The notes under the pieces were generated by a model. That model was not told the origin of the DNA and ran no database searches. It saw nothing but the letters and a program-made list of their open reading frames with translations. This document shows, in pieces, positions 1 through 7,626 of a DNA stretch of 42,035 nucleotides (position 1 is its first letter; the number at the start of each line of letters is the position of its first letter). Source of the stretch: an uncultured Oscillospiraceae bacterium. GTDB taxonomy: Bacteria > Bacillota > Clostridia > Oscillospirales > Acutalibacteraceae. The stretch covers positions 1 through 42,035 of the forward strand of contig UQRL01000019.1 of assembly GCA_900543555.1 (NCBI GenBank), read 5' to 3'. Both the position numbers and the translations under genes were made by a program.

Positions 1-199
1 AGAGGGCCAAAAGCTCAAAATCCGTGACGAAGCGGATCTGCCCTTCCAGCTTGGAAAGCCCAGAGGCGTTTAAGTCCACGCCCCGCACCTGCAGTTGAGC
101 CAGCAGCTCTTTTTGCTTCATGCCCTGTTCTTTCCGCGCCGCCTCCACCCTGGCGCCGATTAGGTTTTTGTTGCCCAAGGGCTGATTACGCAGCCGCAT
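1..199 (-). CDS. Partial XRE-type helix-turn-helix regulator (N-terminal part)
   Basis: Sixty-six N-terminal residues are visible; the gene runs off the left edge. It opens MRLRNQPLGNKNLIGARVEA and continues with a pattern typical of an XRE/Cro-type helix-turn-helix (an ARVEAARKEQGMKQKELLAQL stretch, then a second helix ending SGLSKLEGQ). This fits a small DNA-binding regulator. The start at 199 is chosen because GGAGGTGGG lies about 9 nt upstream; another ATG slightly upstream hits a stop after 14 codons. The gene diverges from pncB and has a good sigma-A promoter. The target is unknown, and the missing C-terminus could carry an extra domain. Confidence 0.75.
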   Translation of the reverse strand, partial: MRLRNQPLGNKNLIGARVEAARKEQGMKQKELLAQLQVRGVDLNASGLSKLEGQIRFVTDFELLAL

Positions 200-250
200 G
201 CCATTTCCCACCTCCCTCAGCAGTATACATAATACGCAAATCTTTTCTAC

Positions 251-279
251 ATTATAAAAAAAGCCATGGAAAAAATCAA
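251..279 (-). promoter_or_regulatory. Sigma-A promoter of the HTH gene
   Basis: On the minus strand TTGATT (279-274) and TATAAT (256-251) are separated by 17 bp, about 50 bp upstream of the HTH start. Only sequence match supports this. Confidence 0.6.
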
Positions 280-362
280 TGCCATTTTTTAATTTCTCAG
301 GAAAAAGCGCCAGAACTTTCACAAATTTTTTCATAAAAGGAAATATCTTTTTACTTATAGAC

Positions 363-408
363 GGAAAGTAAAACTTTCCCTGTACTTTTGGCCTGGAAAT
401 GTTATAAT
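363..408 (+). promoter_or_regulatory. pncB promoter with upstream inverted repeat
   Basis: TATAAT at 403-408 is preceded by TG one base away (extended -10), and the -35 is weak. A perfect 7-bp inverted repeat, GGAAAGT-AAA-ACTTTCC (363-379), ends just upstream of the expected -35 position and could be an operator. The rest of the 200-463 gap holds the divergent HTH promoter and AT-rich sequence with nothing else recognisable. Confidence 0.55.
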
Positions 409-463
409 AAAAGGGAAAAAAGACGGCCTCTTACGCCGGACTGAACACAGAGGGTGTGTGAAC

Positions 464-1918
464 ATGAACAAAAGCTACCAGGAACCCAACTTGACCATGT
501 TGACCGATTTTTACGAGCTGACGATGGCGAACGGATACTTTGCCAACGGCTATCAGGACACCATCTGCTATTTTGACATGTTCTTCCGCAAGGTGCCGGA
601 TAACGGCGGCTTTGCCATTATGGCAGGGGTGGAGCAGCTGGTGGACTATTTGAAGAACTTGCGCTTTACAGAGGAGGACATTCAGTATCTCCATTCCAAG
701 CATATCTTCAGCCGGGAGTTTTTGGACTATCTGCGGGACTTTCAATTTTCCTGTGATGTTTGGGCCATCCCCGAGGGCACGCCTATCTTCCCCGGCGAGC
801 CCATTGTCACCGTGCGGGGCCCGGCCATACAGGCCCAGTTTGTAGAAACCATGGTGCTCCTCTGCGTCAACCATCAAAGCCTCATTGCCACCAAGGCCAA
901 CCGGATCGTGCGGGCGGCCCAGGGCCGGGCGGTGATGGAGTTTGGCTCCCGCCGGGCCCAGGGATTCGACGGCGCCATGTATGGAGCCCGGGCTGCCTAT
1001 ATCGGCGGCTGTGCCGGCACCGCCTGCACTATCAGCGACCAAATGTTTGGTGTTCCCGCTTTGGGCACCATGGCCCACAGCTGGGTGCAGCTGTTCCCCA
1101 GCGAGTACGAAGCTTTTAAAGCCTATGCCCAGTCCTATCCTGGCAACTGCGTGCTGCTGGTGGACACCTATAATGTGCTGAAGTCCGGCGTGCCCAACGC
1201 CATCAAGGTTTTCAACGAAGTGCTAGTGCCCCAGGGCTTCCGCCCCGCGGGTATCCGCATCGACAGCGGTGATATCACCTACCTGTCCCGCAAGGCGCGC
1301 AAAATGCTGGATGACGCCGGCTTCGAGGACTGCCCCATCTGTGCCTCCAACTCCCTGGATGAGTACATCATCCGCGATATGCTGATGCAGGGCGCCAAGG
1401 TGGACTCCTTCGGTGTGGGCGAGCGGCTCATCACCTCTTCCTCCGAGCCTGTGTTCGGCGGGGTGTACAAGCTGGCCGCCGTGGAGGATCCGGAAGGCAA
1501 CATCACCCCCAAGATCAAGATTAGCGAGAACGTCTCCAAAATCACCACCCCCTGCTTTAAGAGCGTGTGGCGGCTTTTCGACCGGGAGACCGACAAGGCC
1601 ATCGCCGATGTGATCACCCTGCACGATGAGGTCATCGACGATGAGAAGCCCTATACCATCTTCGACCCCGACCACACCTGGAAGCGCAAGACCGTGGAGA
1701 ACTTTACAGCGGTTTCCCTGCTGCAGCCTATCTTCAAAAACGGCGAATGTGTCTATACGCCCCGTGCCCTGAAGGCCATCAAGGCCTATTGCATGGCTCA
1801 GGTGGACAATTTGTGGGAAGAGGTCACCCGGTTTGAGAACCCTCACACCTATTATGTGGACCTGTCTCAAAAGCTGTGGGATGAGAAGAACCGGCTGCTT
1901 TCTGAAAAAAACTATTGA
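464..1918 (+). CDS. pncB: Nicotinate phosphoribosyltransferase
   Basis: This cytoplasmic enzyme joins nicotinate to PRPP, giving nicotinate mononucleotide, the entry step of NAD salvage (Preiss-Handler pathway). The 484-residue protein has the family landmarks in order: MLTDFYELTMANGYF near the N-terminus, EFGSRRAQGFDGA and GTMAHSWVQ (the His expected to be phosphorylated in the reaction) in the middle, LLVDTYN, then GIRIDSGD and ASNSLDEY with GVGERL in the phosphoribosyl-binding part. Length is normal. ATG 464 is preferred over GTG 458 because AGAGGG sits 9 nt upstream of it. It is monocistronic apart from the rnpB promoter that overlaps its stop codon. Confidence 0.95.
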   Translation: MNKSYQEPNLTMLTDFYELTMANGYFANGYQDTICYFDMFFRKVPDNGGFAIMAGVEQLVDYLKNLRFTEEDIQYLHSKHIFSREFLDYLRDFQFSCDVWAIPEGTPIFPGEPIVTVRGPAIQAQFVETMVLLCVNHQSLIATKANRIVRAAQGRAVMEFGSRRAQGFDGAMYGARAAYIGGCAGTACTISDQMFGVPALGTMAHSWVQLFPSEYEAFKAYAQSYPGNCVLLVDTYNVLKSGVPNAIKVFNEVLVPQGFRPAGIRIDSGDITYLSRKARKMLDDAGFEDCPICASNSLDEYIIRDMLMQGAKVDSFGVGERLITSSSEPVFGGVYKLAAVEDPEGNITPKIKISENVSKITTPCFKSVWRLFDRETDKAIADVITLHDEVIDDEKPYTIFDPDHTWKRKTVENFTAVSLLQPIFKNGECVYTPRALKAIKAYCMAQVDNLWEEVTRFENPHTYYVDLSQKLWDEKNRLLSEKNY

Positions 1919-1944
1919 CAGGGAGCTTCCTGTTCTTTTACAAT
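1915..1944 (+). promoter_or_regulatory. rnpB promoter overlapping the pncB stop
   Basis: TTGACA (1915-1920) and TACAAT (1939-1944) with an 18-bp spacer lie 7 bp before the predicted RNA 5' end. The consensus -35 contains the TGA stop of pncB (1916-1918). Confidence 0.7.
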
Positions 1945-1951
1945 AGTCACC

Positions 1952-2302
1952 GTGTGAGCAGGCTGGACAGTCGCGGGCGAGGGGGGAAACCCTCCGCCTG
2001 AGGAAAGTCCGGGCTTCCCAGGGCAAGGATAACGGCTAACCGCCGCCGGGGGCGACCCCAGGGAAAGTGCAACAGAGATATACCGCCGGGTTTTACCCGG
2101 TAAGGGTGGAAAGGCGAGGTAAGAGCTCACCGGCCCGTGGGAGACCACGGGGCCCTGTAAACCCTATCCGAAGCAACACCGTGGAGGAACATTCAGCGTA
2201 GCCCTGCGCGTTCCGAGGGGGTGGCGTGAGCCGGACGGCAACGTCCGGCCAAGATAGATGACTGTCCACGACAGAACCCGGCTTATAGGCCTGGTCACAC
2301 AG
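1952..2302 (+). ncRNA. rnpB: RNase P RNA (bacterial class A)
   Basis: This is the catalytic RNA that trims tRNA 5' leaders. Hallmarks are GAGGAAAGTCCGGGC (2000-2014), the AACAGAGA element near 2070, GGTAAGAGCTCACC near 2118, AGATAGATGACTGTCC (from 2252) and ACAGAACCCGGCTTATA (2271-2287). The ends are set by the P1 helix: GTGTGAGCAGGC at the 5' end pairs with GCCTGGTCACAC (2289-2300). Size (about 350 nt) and layout fit the ancestral A type rather than the Bacillus B type. The end positions are accurate to a few bases. Confidence 0.95.
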
Positions 2303-2328
2303 GAGCATAAGGGGGAGACCCCATTGCG

Positions 2329-2362
2329 AAAGCCCTAGAGGGACTTCCTCCAGGGCTTTTTT
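2329..2362 (+). terminator. Terminator of rnpB
   Basis: AGCCCT-A-GAGG / CCTC-C-AGGGCT hairpin with a 5-nt loop, followed by TTTTTT. The minus strand lacks a good T run, so it probably acts only on rnpB. Confidence 0.85.
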
Positions 2363-2802
2363 CATGGTTCTGTTCCAGTAAAGTACAGGGTGTAGTCCCG
2401 TGGGAAAGTGAGAACCAAGGTGGGTGCGGTTTCCCCGGTTTTTGGGTTTGTGAACGAACAGGAGCCGTACCCCCATCCCAGACCCTTCACCTCCACCTCG
2501 TAGAGACGGCCTGCTTGCGTCCGATCTGTCTGGCGGTAGACCCCCGTATTTGTTTCGCTGGAATCTGTCCGGGCCAGCCGCAGCTGGCCGTCTTTGGCTT
2601 GGCAAGAGAGGGCCAGCACTTCCGTGTCCGGGTAAATCTCCGCCAAGTCCGGCCCACAGGCCAAGACGTTGCCCTCCCCGTTCAAAAGGAGCGTCATATT
2701 CCAAGCGCGGTCCTCGATGCGGAGCGTCTGAGATGCCTGGGCACTATAGAGCAGGACCACCAGTGCGAGAGCCAACCCCAGGACAGCTGCTTTCTTTTTC
2801 AC
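2362..2802 (-). CDS. Small membrane-anchored or secreted protein of the PadR/HAAS operon, function unknown
   Basis: The family is not recognised. The 146-residue product begins MKKKAAVLGLALALVVLLYS, a lysine start plus a hydrophobic stretch that looks like a signal peptide or N-terminal anchor without a lipobox Cys. The remaining ~120 residues look like a soluble extracytoplasmic beta-rich domain. It is the last gene of a three-gene operon; its ATG overlaps the end of the HAAS gene (2799-2802). By context it is an exported accessory of the PadR/HAAS regulatory unit. Function cannot be told from sequence. Confidence 0.75.
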   Translation of the reverse strand: MKKKAAVLGLALALVVLLYSAQASQTLRIEDRAWNMTLLLNGEGNVLACGPDLAEIYPDTEVLALSCQAKDGQLRLARTDSSETNTGVYRQTDRTQAGRLYEVEVKGLGWGYGSCSFTNPKTGETAPTLVLTFPRDYTLYFTGTEP

Positions 2803-3245
2803 CGCTCACCCTTCTTTCTGCGAGCCAGTCTCCAGAGGAAAAACACAGCCAGCACCAGCGCAAGGCCTGCCAAGGCCAACAGCAGAGGGGAGAGGTCGAA
2901 CCCGCCGGCCACCTGGATTCCCGTGGCCCCCTGGGCAAAACCGATGGCGTCCTCCGGCACCCACGGCTGCCGCGCCAGGGCGAACAGCCCCATGGACACA
3001 AGGCACACCAGCAGGCATACTACCAGCCCTGCCCACAGAAGGCCGTTCCCCTTGGAGGGCAGCTGTCCTTCCACGCTGGCGGCGTACTCCGTGGGAGGTC
3101 CCAGCCGCTGGATGACCTGTTCCTCTGTCTCCCCGTGCTCATAGGCGGAGGCAAAGATCTCCTCTAAGTCCCGCAGCACAGCGGTTTTCTGCTTTCTGCG
3201 CAGGCGAAGCCTGCGCCCCACCTGCCGTATGTACTCCTGCTTCAC
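2799..3245 (-). CDS. HAAS/DUF1700-type membrane protein
   Basis: The 148-residue protein starts with a soluble basic helical domain (MKQEYIRQVGRRLRLRRKQK, then DLEEIFASAYEHGETEEQVIQRLGPPTEYA), the pattern of the HAAS/DUF1700 family. Two transmembrane helices follow (about residues 69-89 and 118-138) with a short external loop, then a basic C-terminus. Such proteins usually sit next to PadR regulators and are thought to modulate envelope or regulatory functions; their biochemistry is poorly known. It overlaps the PadR gene upstream and the unknown anchored protein downstream by 4 nt each, so the three are translationally coupled. Confidence 0.85.
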   Translation of the reverse strand: MKQEYIRQVGRRLRLRRKQKTAVLRDLEEIFASAYEHGETEEQVIQRLGPPTEYAASVEGQLPSKGNGLLWAGLVVCLLVCLVSMGLFALARQPWVPEDAIGFAQGATGIQVAGGFDLSPLLLALAGLALVLAVFFLWRLARRKKGER

Positions 3246-3598
3246 ACTTCCGCCTCCTTATAGCTTTTGATAAATCCATCAACGCATTGGGCATAGTCCT
3301 CCCAAAACGCCACCAGCTCCCTCAGTGTCTCTTTGCCTTTCGGGGTCAGGGAGTAATACTTCTTTGTGCCTCCATTGGCCTCCGCTTTGGCCAGGCGGCT
3401 CCGCACCAGCCCCTGCTCCTGCAGGCGGTAGAGGATGGGGTAAATCGTCCCCTCCCGGGCATAGCCCAGTACCCCGGCCCCGTGCTCGTTGAGCTGCGTC
3501 AGCAGCTCATAACCGTAAGTCTCCTTCTGGGCGATGAGGCACAAAAGGATCATCTCCAAAGAGCCCTTTTTGAATTGCTGGAGATACTTTCCCTCCAT
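3242..3598 (-). CDS. PadR-family transcriptional repressor
   Basis: This 118-residue winged-helix regulator shows the PadR pattern: KKGSLEMILLCLIAQKETYGYELL (helix-turn-helix start), GTIYPILYRLQEQGLV (recognition helix) and the wing KKYYSLTPKGKETL, then a C-terminal dimer helix. An in-frame GTG at 3619 exists, but the start is placed at ATG 3598 because AAAGGAGG lies 6 nt upstream of it. First gene of the PadR-HAAS-unknown operon. A 9-bp palindrome between its promoter and ribosome site suggests it represses its own operon. The inducer is unknown. Confidence 0.92.
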   Translation of the reverse strand: MEGKYLQQFKKGSLEMILLCLIAQKETYGYELLTQLNEHGAGVLGYAREGTIYPILYRLQEQGLVRSRLAKAEANGGTKKYYSLTPKGKETLRELVAFWEDYAQCVDGFIKSYKEAEV

Positions 3599-3617
3599 GG
3601 AAGACCTCCTTTCTTTC

Positions 3618-3640
3618 ACTATTTAGCAATACTAAATAGT
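3618..3640. promoter_or_regulatory. Palindromic operator, probably for the PadR repressor
   Basis: Perfect inverted repeat ACTATTTAG-CAATA-CTAAATAGT. It lies just downstream of the -10 box, covering the start of the transcript, where a bound repressor would block RNA polymerase. Confidence 0.65.
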
Positions 3641-3648
3641 ATGGCAAT

Positions 3649-3677
3649 AGTATAGTCTCTCCTGGGGGAAAAGTCAA
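3649..3677 (-). promoter_or_regulatory. Promoter of the PadR operon
   Basis: Minus-strand TTGACT (3677-3672), 17-bp spacer, TATACT (3654-3649). Confidence 0.7.
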
Positions 3678-3710
3678 GAGGGGAAGAGAAAAGAGGGCGG
3701 GGCATCCCAC

Positions 3711-3741
3711 AAAAAAGGACGCCGAAACCAGCGTCCTTTTT
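3711..3741 (-). terminator. Terminator of the nitroreductase gene
   Basis: GGACGC/GCGTCC stem, extended by A-T pairs, with an 8-nt loop, followed on the minus strand by a run of six T. It separates the nitroreductase gene from the PadR promoter. Confidence 0.85.
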
Positions 3742-3756
3742 ACTCCTGCTCTGCGT

Positions 3757-4467
3757 TTATTTTCCTTCCCAGTTTTTCAAGATCTCCTCGGCGGACCGGA
3801 CCATCTCCAGGGCGAAGTCGGAGATATACTTTCTGTTATAGAAAGCCCGCGCCTTGTCGTCCGAGTAAAATTCCTGGAGTTCCTCTTCCGTCAGGTCGTG
3901 ATAACCGTTCTCCATGACGATCATCTTCTGGGGGAAGCGGCTGGTCTGGGGCCGGTCTTTCTGCTGCTGGGTGGGATAGCCGAACACCAGCATGGACACC
4001 GGCGCCACAAACTGGGGCAGCTGGAACATCTTTTGGTGTTCCTCCCACTGCTCGATGATGTACCCGATATAGCAGGAGCCGATCCCCAGGCTTTCAGCGG
4101 CCATACAGGCGGCGTGGGCGGCGATCACCGTGTCGTTGGTGGCCAGAATCAAATCGCTCAGGCGGGGGTTGGGGATGTTCTCACATCCGGCCTGCTGGAA
4201 TTTCCGCACCCACCGGCGGTAGTCCGCCAGGAATACCCACACCATGGGGGCCTTGGCAATGAAGGGCTGGTGGTCGCAGGTTTCAGAGAGCTTGTCCTTT
4301 AAGGTTTGGTCCGTCACATCTAAAATGGAGTAAAGCATAGAGTTCCCCGCTGTAGGAGCCCGCATGGCGGCGTTTAAAATGGCCTGCTTTTCCTCCGGCC
4401 CGATGGGCTTTTCCTCAAAGACCCGCACGGACTTGCGCTTCATCATCAGTTCCAACGTCTCGTTCAT
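3757..4467 (-). CDS. Nitroreductase-family flavoprotein
   Basis: The 236-residue protein belongs to the FMN-dependent NAD(P)H nitroreductase fold. Visible signs are the N-terminal RKSVRVFEEKPI (phosphate-binding Arg/Ser of the FMN site), AAMRAPTAGN, and AAESLGIGSCYIGYI. Members reduce nitro-aromatics, quinones or flavins; the natural substrate here is unknown. The start at ATG 4467 is set by GGGAGGGA about 6 nt upstream; the reading frame stays open further upstream but lacks a ribosome site there. Single gene with its own promoter and terminator, divergent from the dehydrogenase gene at 4639. Confidence 0.9.
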   Translation of the reverse strand: MNETLELMMKRKSVRVFEEKPIGPEEKQAILNAAMRAPTAGNSMLYSILDVTDQTLKDKLSETCDHQPFIAKAPMVWVFLADYRRWVRKFQQAGCENIPNPRLSDLILATNDTVIAAHAACMAAESLGIGSCYIGYIIEQWEEHQKMFQLPQFVAPVSMLVFGYPTQQQKDRPQTSRFPQKMIVMENGYHDLTEEELQEFYSDDKARAFYNRKYISDFALEMVRSAEEILKNWEGK

Positions 4468-4501
4468 AGGCGGTCCCTCCCAAAATCTTTTATCTGGGTA
4501 A

Positions 4502-4531
4502 AGTATAGCATGGAACGCCAGGGAATGTAAA
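4502..4531 (-). promoter_or_regulatory. Nitroreductase promoter
   Basis: Minus-strand TTTACA (4531-4526), 18-bp spacer, TATACT (4507-4502). Confidence 0.6.
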
Positions 4532-4563
4532 CAGCAAAGCCTCTGGCTTTTTTGAAATGTGAA

Positions 4564-4592
4564 TTGCAAATCCCGTGGGACTGGGGTATAAT
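4564..4592 (+). promoter_or_regulatory. Promoter of the dehydrogenase/isomerase pair
   Basis: TTGCAA (4564-4569), 17-bp spacer, TATAAT (4587-4592). Divergent from the nitroreductase promoter, with about 32 bp between the two -35 boxes. Confidence 0.7.
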
Positions 4593-4638
4593 GTCCTCAG
4601 CCACAGGCTTTACAAAGCAAAGGAGTGTATTGAAAACC

Positions 4639-5691
4639 ATGAAAGTCGCTGTTATCGGCTGCGGCACCATTGCCAATGCCGCCCACATCCCCTCCTATAT
4701 GAAGAATCCCGAAGCGGAGATCAAGTATTTCTGTGATATCATCCCTGAGCGGGCCCAGGCCGCCGTGGAGAAGTACGGCTGCGGCACCGCCGTGGCGGAT
4801 TACCACGATGTGCTGGCCGACCCAGAGGTGGAGGCCGTCTCCGTCTGCACGCCCAACAACGTCCATCCCACCATCACCATGGACGCTCTCCGGGCCGGGA
4901 AGAACGTGCTGTGCGAAAAGCCCGCCGCCCGCACCTACGGGGAGGCGCTGGAGATGCAGAAGGTCCAGCACGAGACCGGCAAAGTGCTGAACATCGGTGT
5001 GGTCAACCGCTTCAACGACGGCGTCAACCGCATCAAGGAGTACATCGACCAGGGTAAGCTGGGCAACATCCACCATGTGTACGTCAGCTTCCGGGCCCAT
5101 CGTTCCATCCCTGGACTGGGCGGCGCCTTTACCACCAAGGCCATCGCCGGCGGCGGCGCCCTCATCGACTGGGGTGTCCACTATCTGGATATCGTCATGT
5201 ACTGCTGCGGCGACCCCAAGGTCAAGACCGTCACCGGAGAGACCTTCTGCAAGCTGGGCAAGGACATGGAAAACTATGTCTACACCGATATGTGGGCCGG
5301 CCCTCCCCAGTATGACGGCACCTACGATGTGGACGATTCCGTCACCGGCATGGTCCGCACCTCCGGCCCCGTCATCACTATCAACGGCGCCTGGGCCCAG
5401 AACATCGGGGAAGAGGACCGCTACATCGACTTTATGGGCGATAAGGGCGGTATCCGCCTGCAGTACGGCGCGGACTTCACCGTCTACACTACGGAGAACA
5501 ACGCCCTGGTCAGTTATACCCCCAAATTCCAGACCCGGGACATGTTCCAGAATGAGATCGACGGCTTTATCAACTGCATTAAAACAGGGGAGAAGCTGCC
5601 CTCTCACATCGACACGGTCATCGTCACCGCTCAAATGATGCAGGCCATCTATGATTCCGCCGAGCAGCACCGGGAGATTGTGCTGGAGTGA
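4639..5691 (+). CDS. Gfo/Idh/MocA-family NAD(P)-dependent dehydrogenase (copy 1)
   Basis: A 350-residue oxidoreductase with an N-terminal Rossmann fold (MKVAVIGCGTIANAAHIPSY, GxGxxA motif), the EKPAARTYGEA motif that carries the family's conserved Lys (about residue 94), and the C-terminal alpha/beta domain with GGGALIDWGVHYLDIVMY, which includes the catalytic His position. Relatives oxidise sugars, inositols or sugar acids; the substrate cannot be read from sequence. ATG 4639 is chosen; an in-frame TTG at 4630 lies closer to AAAGGAG (4617-4624) and is a real alternative. Followed after 28 nt by a TIM-barrel isomerase, so the two probably act in sequence on one carbohydrate. A second such pair lies at 38501-40517. 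Confidence 0.9.
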   Translation: MKVAVIGCGTIANAAHIPSYMKNPEAEIKYFCDIIPERAQAAVEKYGCGTAVADYHDVLADPEVEAVSVCTPNNVHPTITMDALRAGKNVLCEKPAARTYGEALEMQKVQHETGKVLNIGVVNRFNDGVNRIKEYIDQGKLGNIHHVYVSFRAHRSIPGLGGAFTTKAIAGGGALIDWGVHYLDIVMYCCGDPKVKTVTGETFCKLGKDMENYVYTDMWAGPPQYDGTYDVDDSVTGMVRTSGPVITINGAWAQNIGEEDRYIDFMGDKGGIRLQYGADFTVYTTENNALVSYTPKFQTRDMFQNEIDGFINCIKTGEKLPSHIDTVIVTAQMMQAIYDSAEQHREIVLE

Positions 5692-5719
5692 TCTTACTGT
5701 ATAAAGGAGTGTATGGAAT

Positions 5720-6565
5720 ATGTATCCATTTCCCATTGGCGTCATGCTGGATTCCTTCCGCACCGATGTGAACACCGCGCTGGATAAGGCCCAGGCCATG
5801 GGGGCCCGGGGCATCCAGGTCTATGCCACCCGCGGGGAGATGTCCCCCCGAGAGATGACCCCCGCCCGCCGCCGGGAGTTCCTGCAAGCTGTAAAGGATC
5901 ATGGCCTTACGGTCTCCGCTCTGTGCGGGGATCTGGGCCACGGCTTTGGGGACCCGGAAAAGAATCCAGAGCTCATTGAGGAGTCCAAGCGGATTCTAGA
6001 CCTGGCCAAGGACCTGGAAACCGATGTGGTCACCACCCACATTGGCGTGGTACCGGAGGATAAGGCCCATCCCCGGTACGCCATTATGCAGGAGGCCTGC
6101 GGCGTGCTGGCCGCCTATGCCGATTCCATGGAGGCCCACTTCGCCATTGAAACGGGCCCGGAGAAGGCCCTAACCCTAAAGGGCTTTCTGGACGGCCTCC
6201 ACTCCACCGGCGTAGCCGTGAACCTGGACCCCGCCAATTTTGTCATGGTCACAGGGGACGACCCGGTGCAGGCGGTGTACACCTTGCAGGACTACATCGT
6301 CCACACCCACGCCAAGGACGGACGCCGTCTCCACTATGTGGACCCAGAGGTCCTTTACGGCATGGTTGAGAGCGATATGCTCAACGACGCCTCCTACATC
6401 GAGCTGCCTTTGGGCCAAGGGGATGTGGATTTCCCCAGTTACCTGAAGGCGCTGGATGACATTGGGTTTACCGGCTTCCTCACCATCGAGAGGGAGGTGG
6501 GCGACGACCCGGCGGCAGATATCGCCCTGGCCGTCCGCTTCCTGCAGGAGCAGCTTCAGGCTTGA
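5720..6565 (+). CDS. Sugar phosphate isomerase/epimerase family protein (copy 1)
   Basis: A 281-residue AP-endonuclease-2-type TIM barrel (the IolE/IolI/xylose isomerase-like superfamily). Probable metal-ligand segments are HFAIETGPE (Glu), NLDPANF (Asp), HTHAKDGR (His) and LTIERE (Glu) at the C-terminus. This family isomerises, epimerises or dehydrates keto-sugars and keto-inositols. ATG 5720 lies 10 nt after AAAGGAG; an ATG at 5713 is out of frame. Second gene of the pair with the upstream dehydrogenase and ended by a strong terminator. The substrate is unknown. Confidence 0.88.
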   Translation: MYPFPIGVMLDSFRTDVNTALDKAQAMGARGIQVYATRGEMSPREMTPARRREFLQAVKDHGLTVSALCGDLGHGFGDPEKNPELIEESKRILDLAKDLETDVVTTHIGVVPEDKAHPRYAIMQEACGVLAAYADSMEAHFAIETGPEKALTLKGFLDGLHSTGVAVNLDPANFVMVTGDDPVQAVYTLQDYIVHTHAKDGRRLHYVDPEVLYGMVESDMLNDASYIELPLGQGDVDFPSYLKALDDIGFTGFLTIEREVGDDPAADIALAVRFLQEQLQA

Positions 6566-6573
6566 TTTTTGGC

Positions 6574-6610
6574 AAAAACACCTCCGCAAAAAATGGTGGA
6601 GGTGTTTTTT
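6574..6610 (+). terminator. Terminator of the dehydrogenase/isomerase operon
   Basis: AACACCTCC / GGAGGTGTT stem followed by TTTTTT. Confidence 0.9.
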
Positions 6611-6621
6611 CGTAAAAATGG

Positions 6622-6650
6622 TTGAAAAACCCCTTCCTCTGTGGTAGAAT
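6622..6650 (+). promoter_or_regulatory. Promoter of the YitT-family gene
   Basis: TTGAAA (6622-6627), 17-bp spacer, TAGAAT (6645-6650), 12 bp after the preceding terminator. Confidence 0.65.
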
Positions 6651-6694
6651 CGCAGGGGTTTGAAGGGGAAAACAGAAATTTGGAGGCGATGGAT

Positions 6695-7585
6695 ATGGCA
6701 AAAGATGCCGGGGCGAAGGAGCGTCCACCCATACTGACCAGGGCAAATTTGAAAGCGTTTTTGCTGGTAAATCTGGGAGTCCTGTTGTTGACAACGGGAG
6801 TATACTTTTTTAAGCTGCCCAACAATTTTTCCACGGGCGGTGTCAGCGGTATCTCCATTATTCTGGGAAGCCTCATTCCTGGCATCTCTACGGCAACCCT
6901 GATGGCTGTGATCAACATTTTGCTGCTGGTGCTGGGATATCTGTTTTTGGGCCGGCAGTTCGGCTTTTGGACGACCTATTGCAGCCTGATGTACTCCTTT
7001 GAGACTTGGGCCTTGGAGCGCCTGTTTCCCATGAATGGGCCCTTCACGAACCAGCCCCTTCTGGAGCTGTGCTTTGCCATGATGCTTCCTGCGGTGGGCT
7101 CTGCGCTGATGTTCAACTACAACGCCTCCTCCGGCGGGACGGATATTGTGGCAATGATTTTAAAGAAGTACACGGGCATTTCCGATATCGGCAAGGCTCT
7201 TTTTGCCAGTGACAGCGTGATTGCTCTGGCCTCCTTTTTCTTCTTCGGCGTGGAGACGGGCATGTTCTCCATCCTGGGCCTGTTTCTCAAGGCTTTTGTG
7301 GTGGATTCCGTCATCGAGAGCATCAACCTGTGCAAGTTCTTCTCCATTGTCACCTCAAAGCCCCAGGAAATCTGTGATTACATCATCCAAGAGCTGCACC
7401 ACAGCTCTACCGTGGTAGATGGCGAGGGGGCTTTTTCCCACCAAGACCGGAAAGTGGTGCTCACAGCGGTCCGCAGGGGAGAGGCTGTGCGCCTGCGCCA
7501 GAAGTGCAAGCAAATCGACCCTCACTCCTTCATGTTCATCACCAATACCAGCGAGATCATCGGCAAGGGCTTCCGCTCCGACTGA
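6695..7585 (+). CDS. YitT-family membrane protein (DUF161/DUF2179)
   Basis: A 296-residue integral membrane protein with about five hydrophobic helices (e.g. KAFLLVNLGVLLLTTGVYFF and ISTATLMAVINILLLVLGYL), the conserved loop NFSTGGVSGISIIL and the family SSGGTDIVAMIL. The last ~85 residues form the soluble cytoplasmic DUF2179 domain (KVVLTAVRRGEAVRLRQ ... DPHSFMFITNTSEIIGKGF). Function in the family is unproven, though transport has been suggested. ATG 6695 is preferred because GGAGG lies 8 nt upstream; ATG 6689 is too close to it, and a GTG at 6641 lies inside the promoter. Single gene. Confidence 0.92.
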   Translation: MAKDAGAKERPPILTRANLKAFLLVNLGVLLLTTGVYFFKLPNNFSTGGVSGISIILGSLIPGISTATLMAVINILLLVLGYLFLGRQFGFWTTYCSLMYSFETWALERLFPMNGPFTNQPLLELCFAMMLPAVGSALMFNYNASSGGTDIVAMILKKYTGISDIGKALFASDSVIALASFFFFGVETGMFSILGLFLKAFVVDSVIESINLCKFFSIVTSKPQEICDYIIQELHHSSTVVDGEGAFSHQDRKVVLTAVRRGEAVRLRQKCKQIDPHSFMFITNTSEIIGKGFRSD

Positions 7586-7626
7586 GCCGCCCGCAAAGGC
7601 CGTTTTCTAAAAATAGCAGTATCATA

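Noticed and set aside
458..463. GTG 458 as start of pncB
   Set aside because: The AGAGGG ribosome site is 3 nt away, too close, while ATG 464 has normal spacing.
6641..6694. Upstream GTG start for the YitT-family gene
   Set aside because: It lies within the promoter spacer and -10 box, and AGGAGG-like sequence is only found before ATG 6695.
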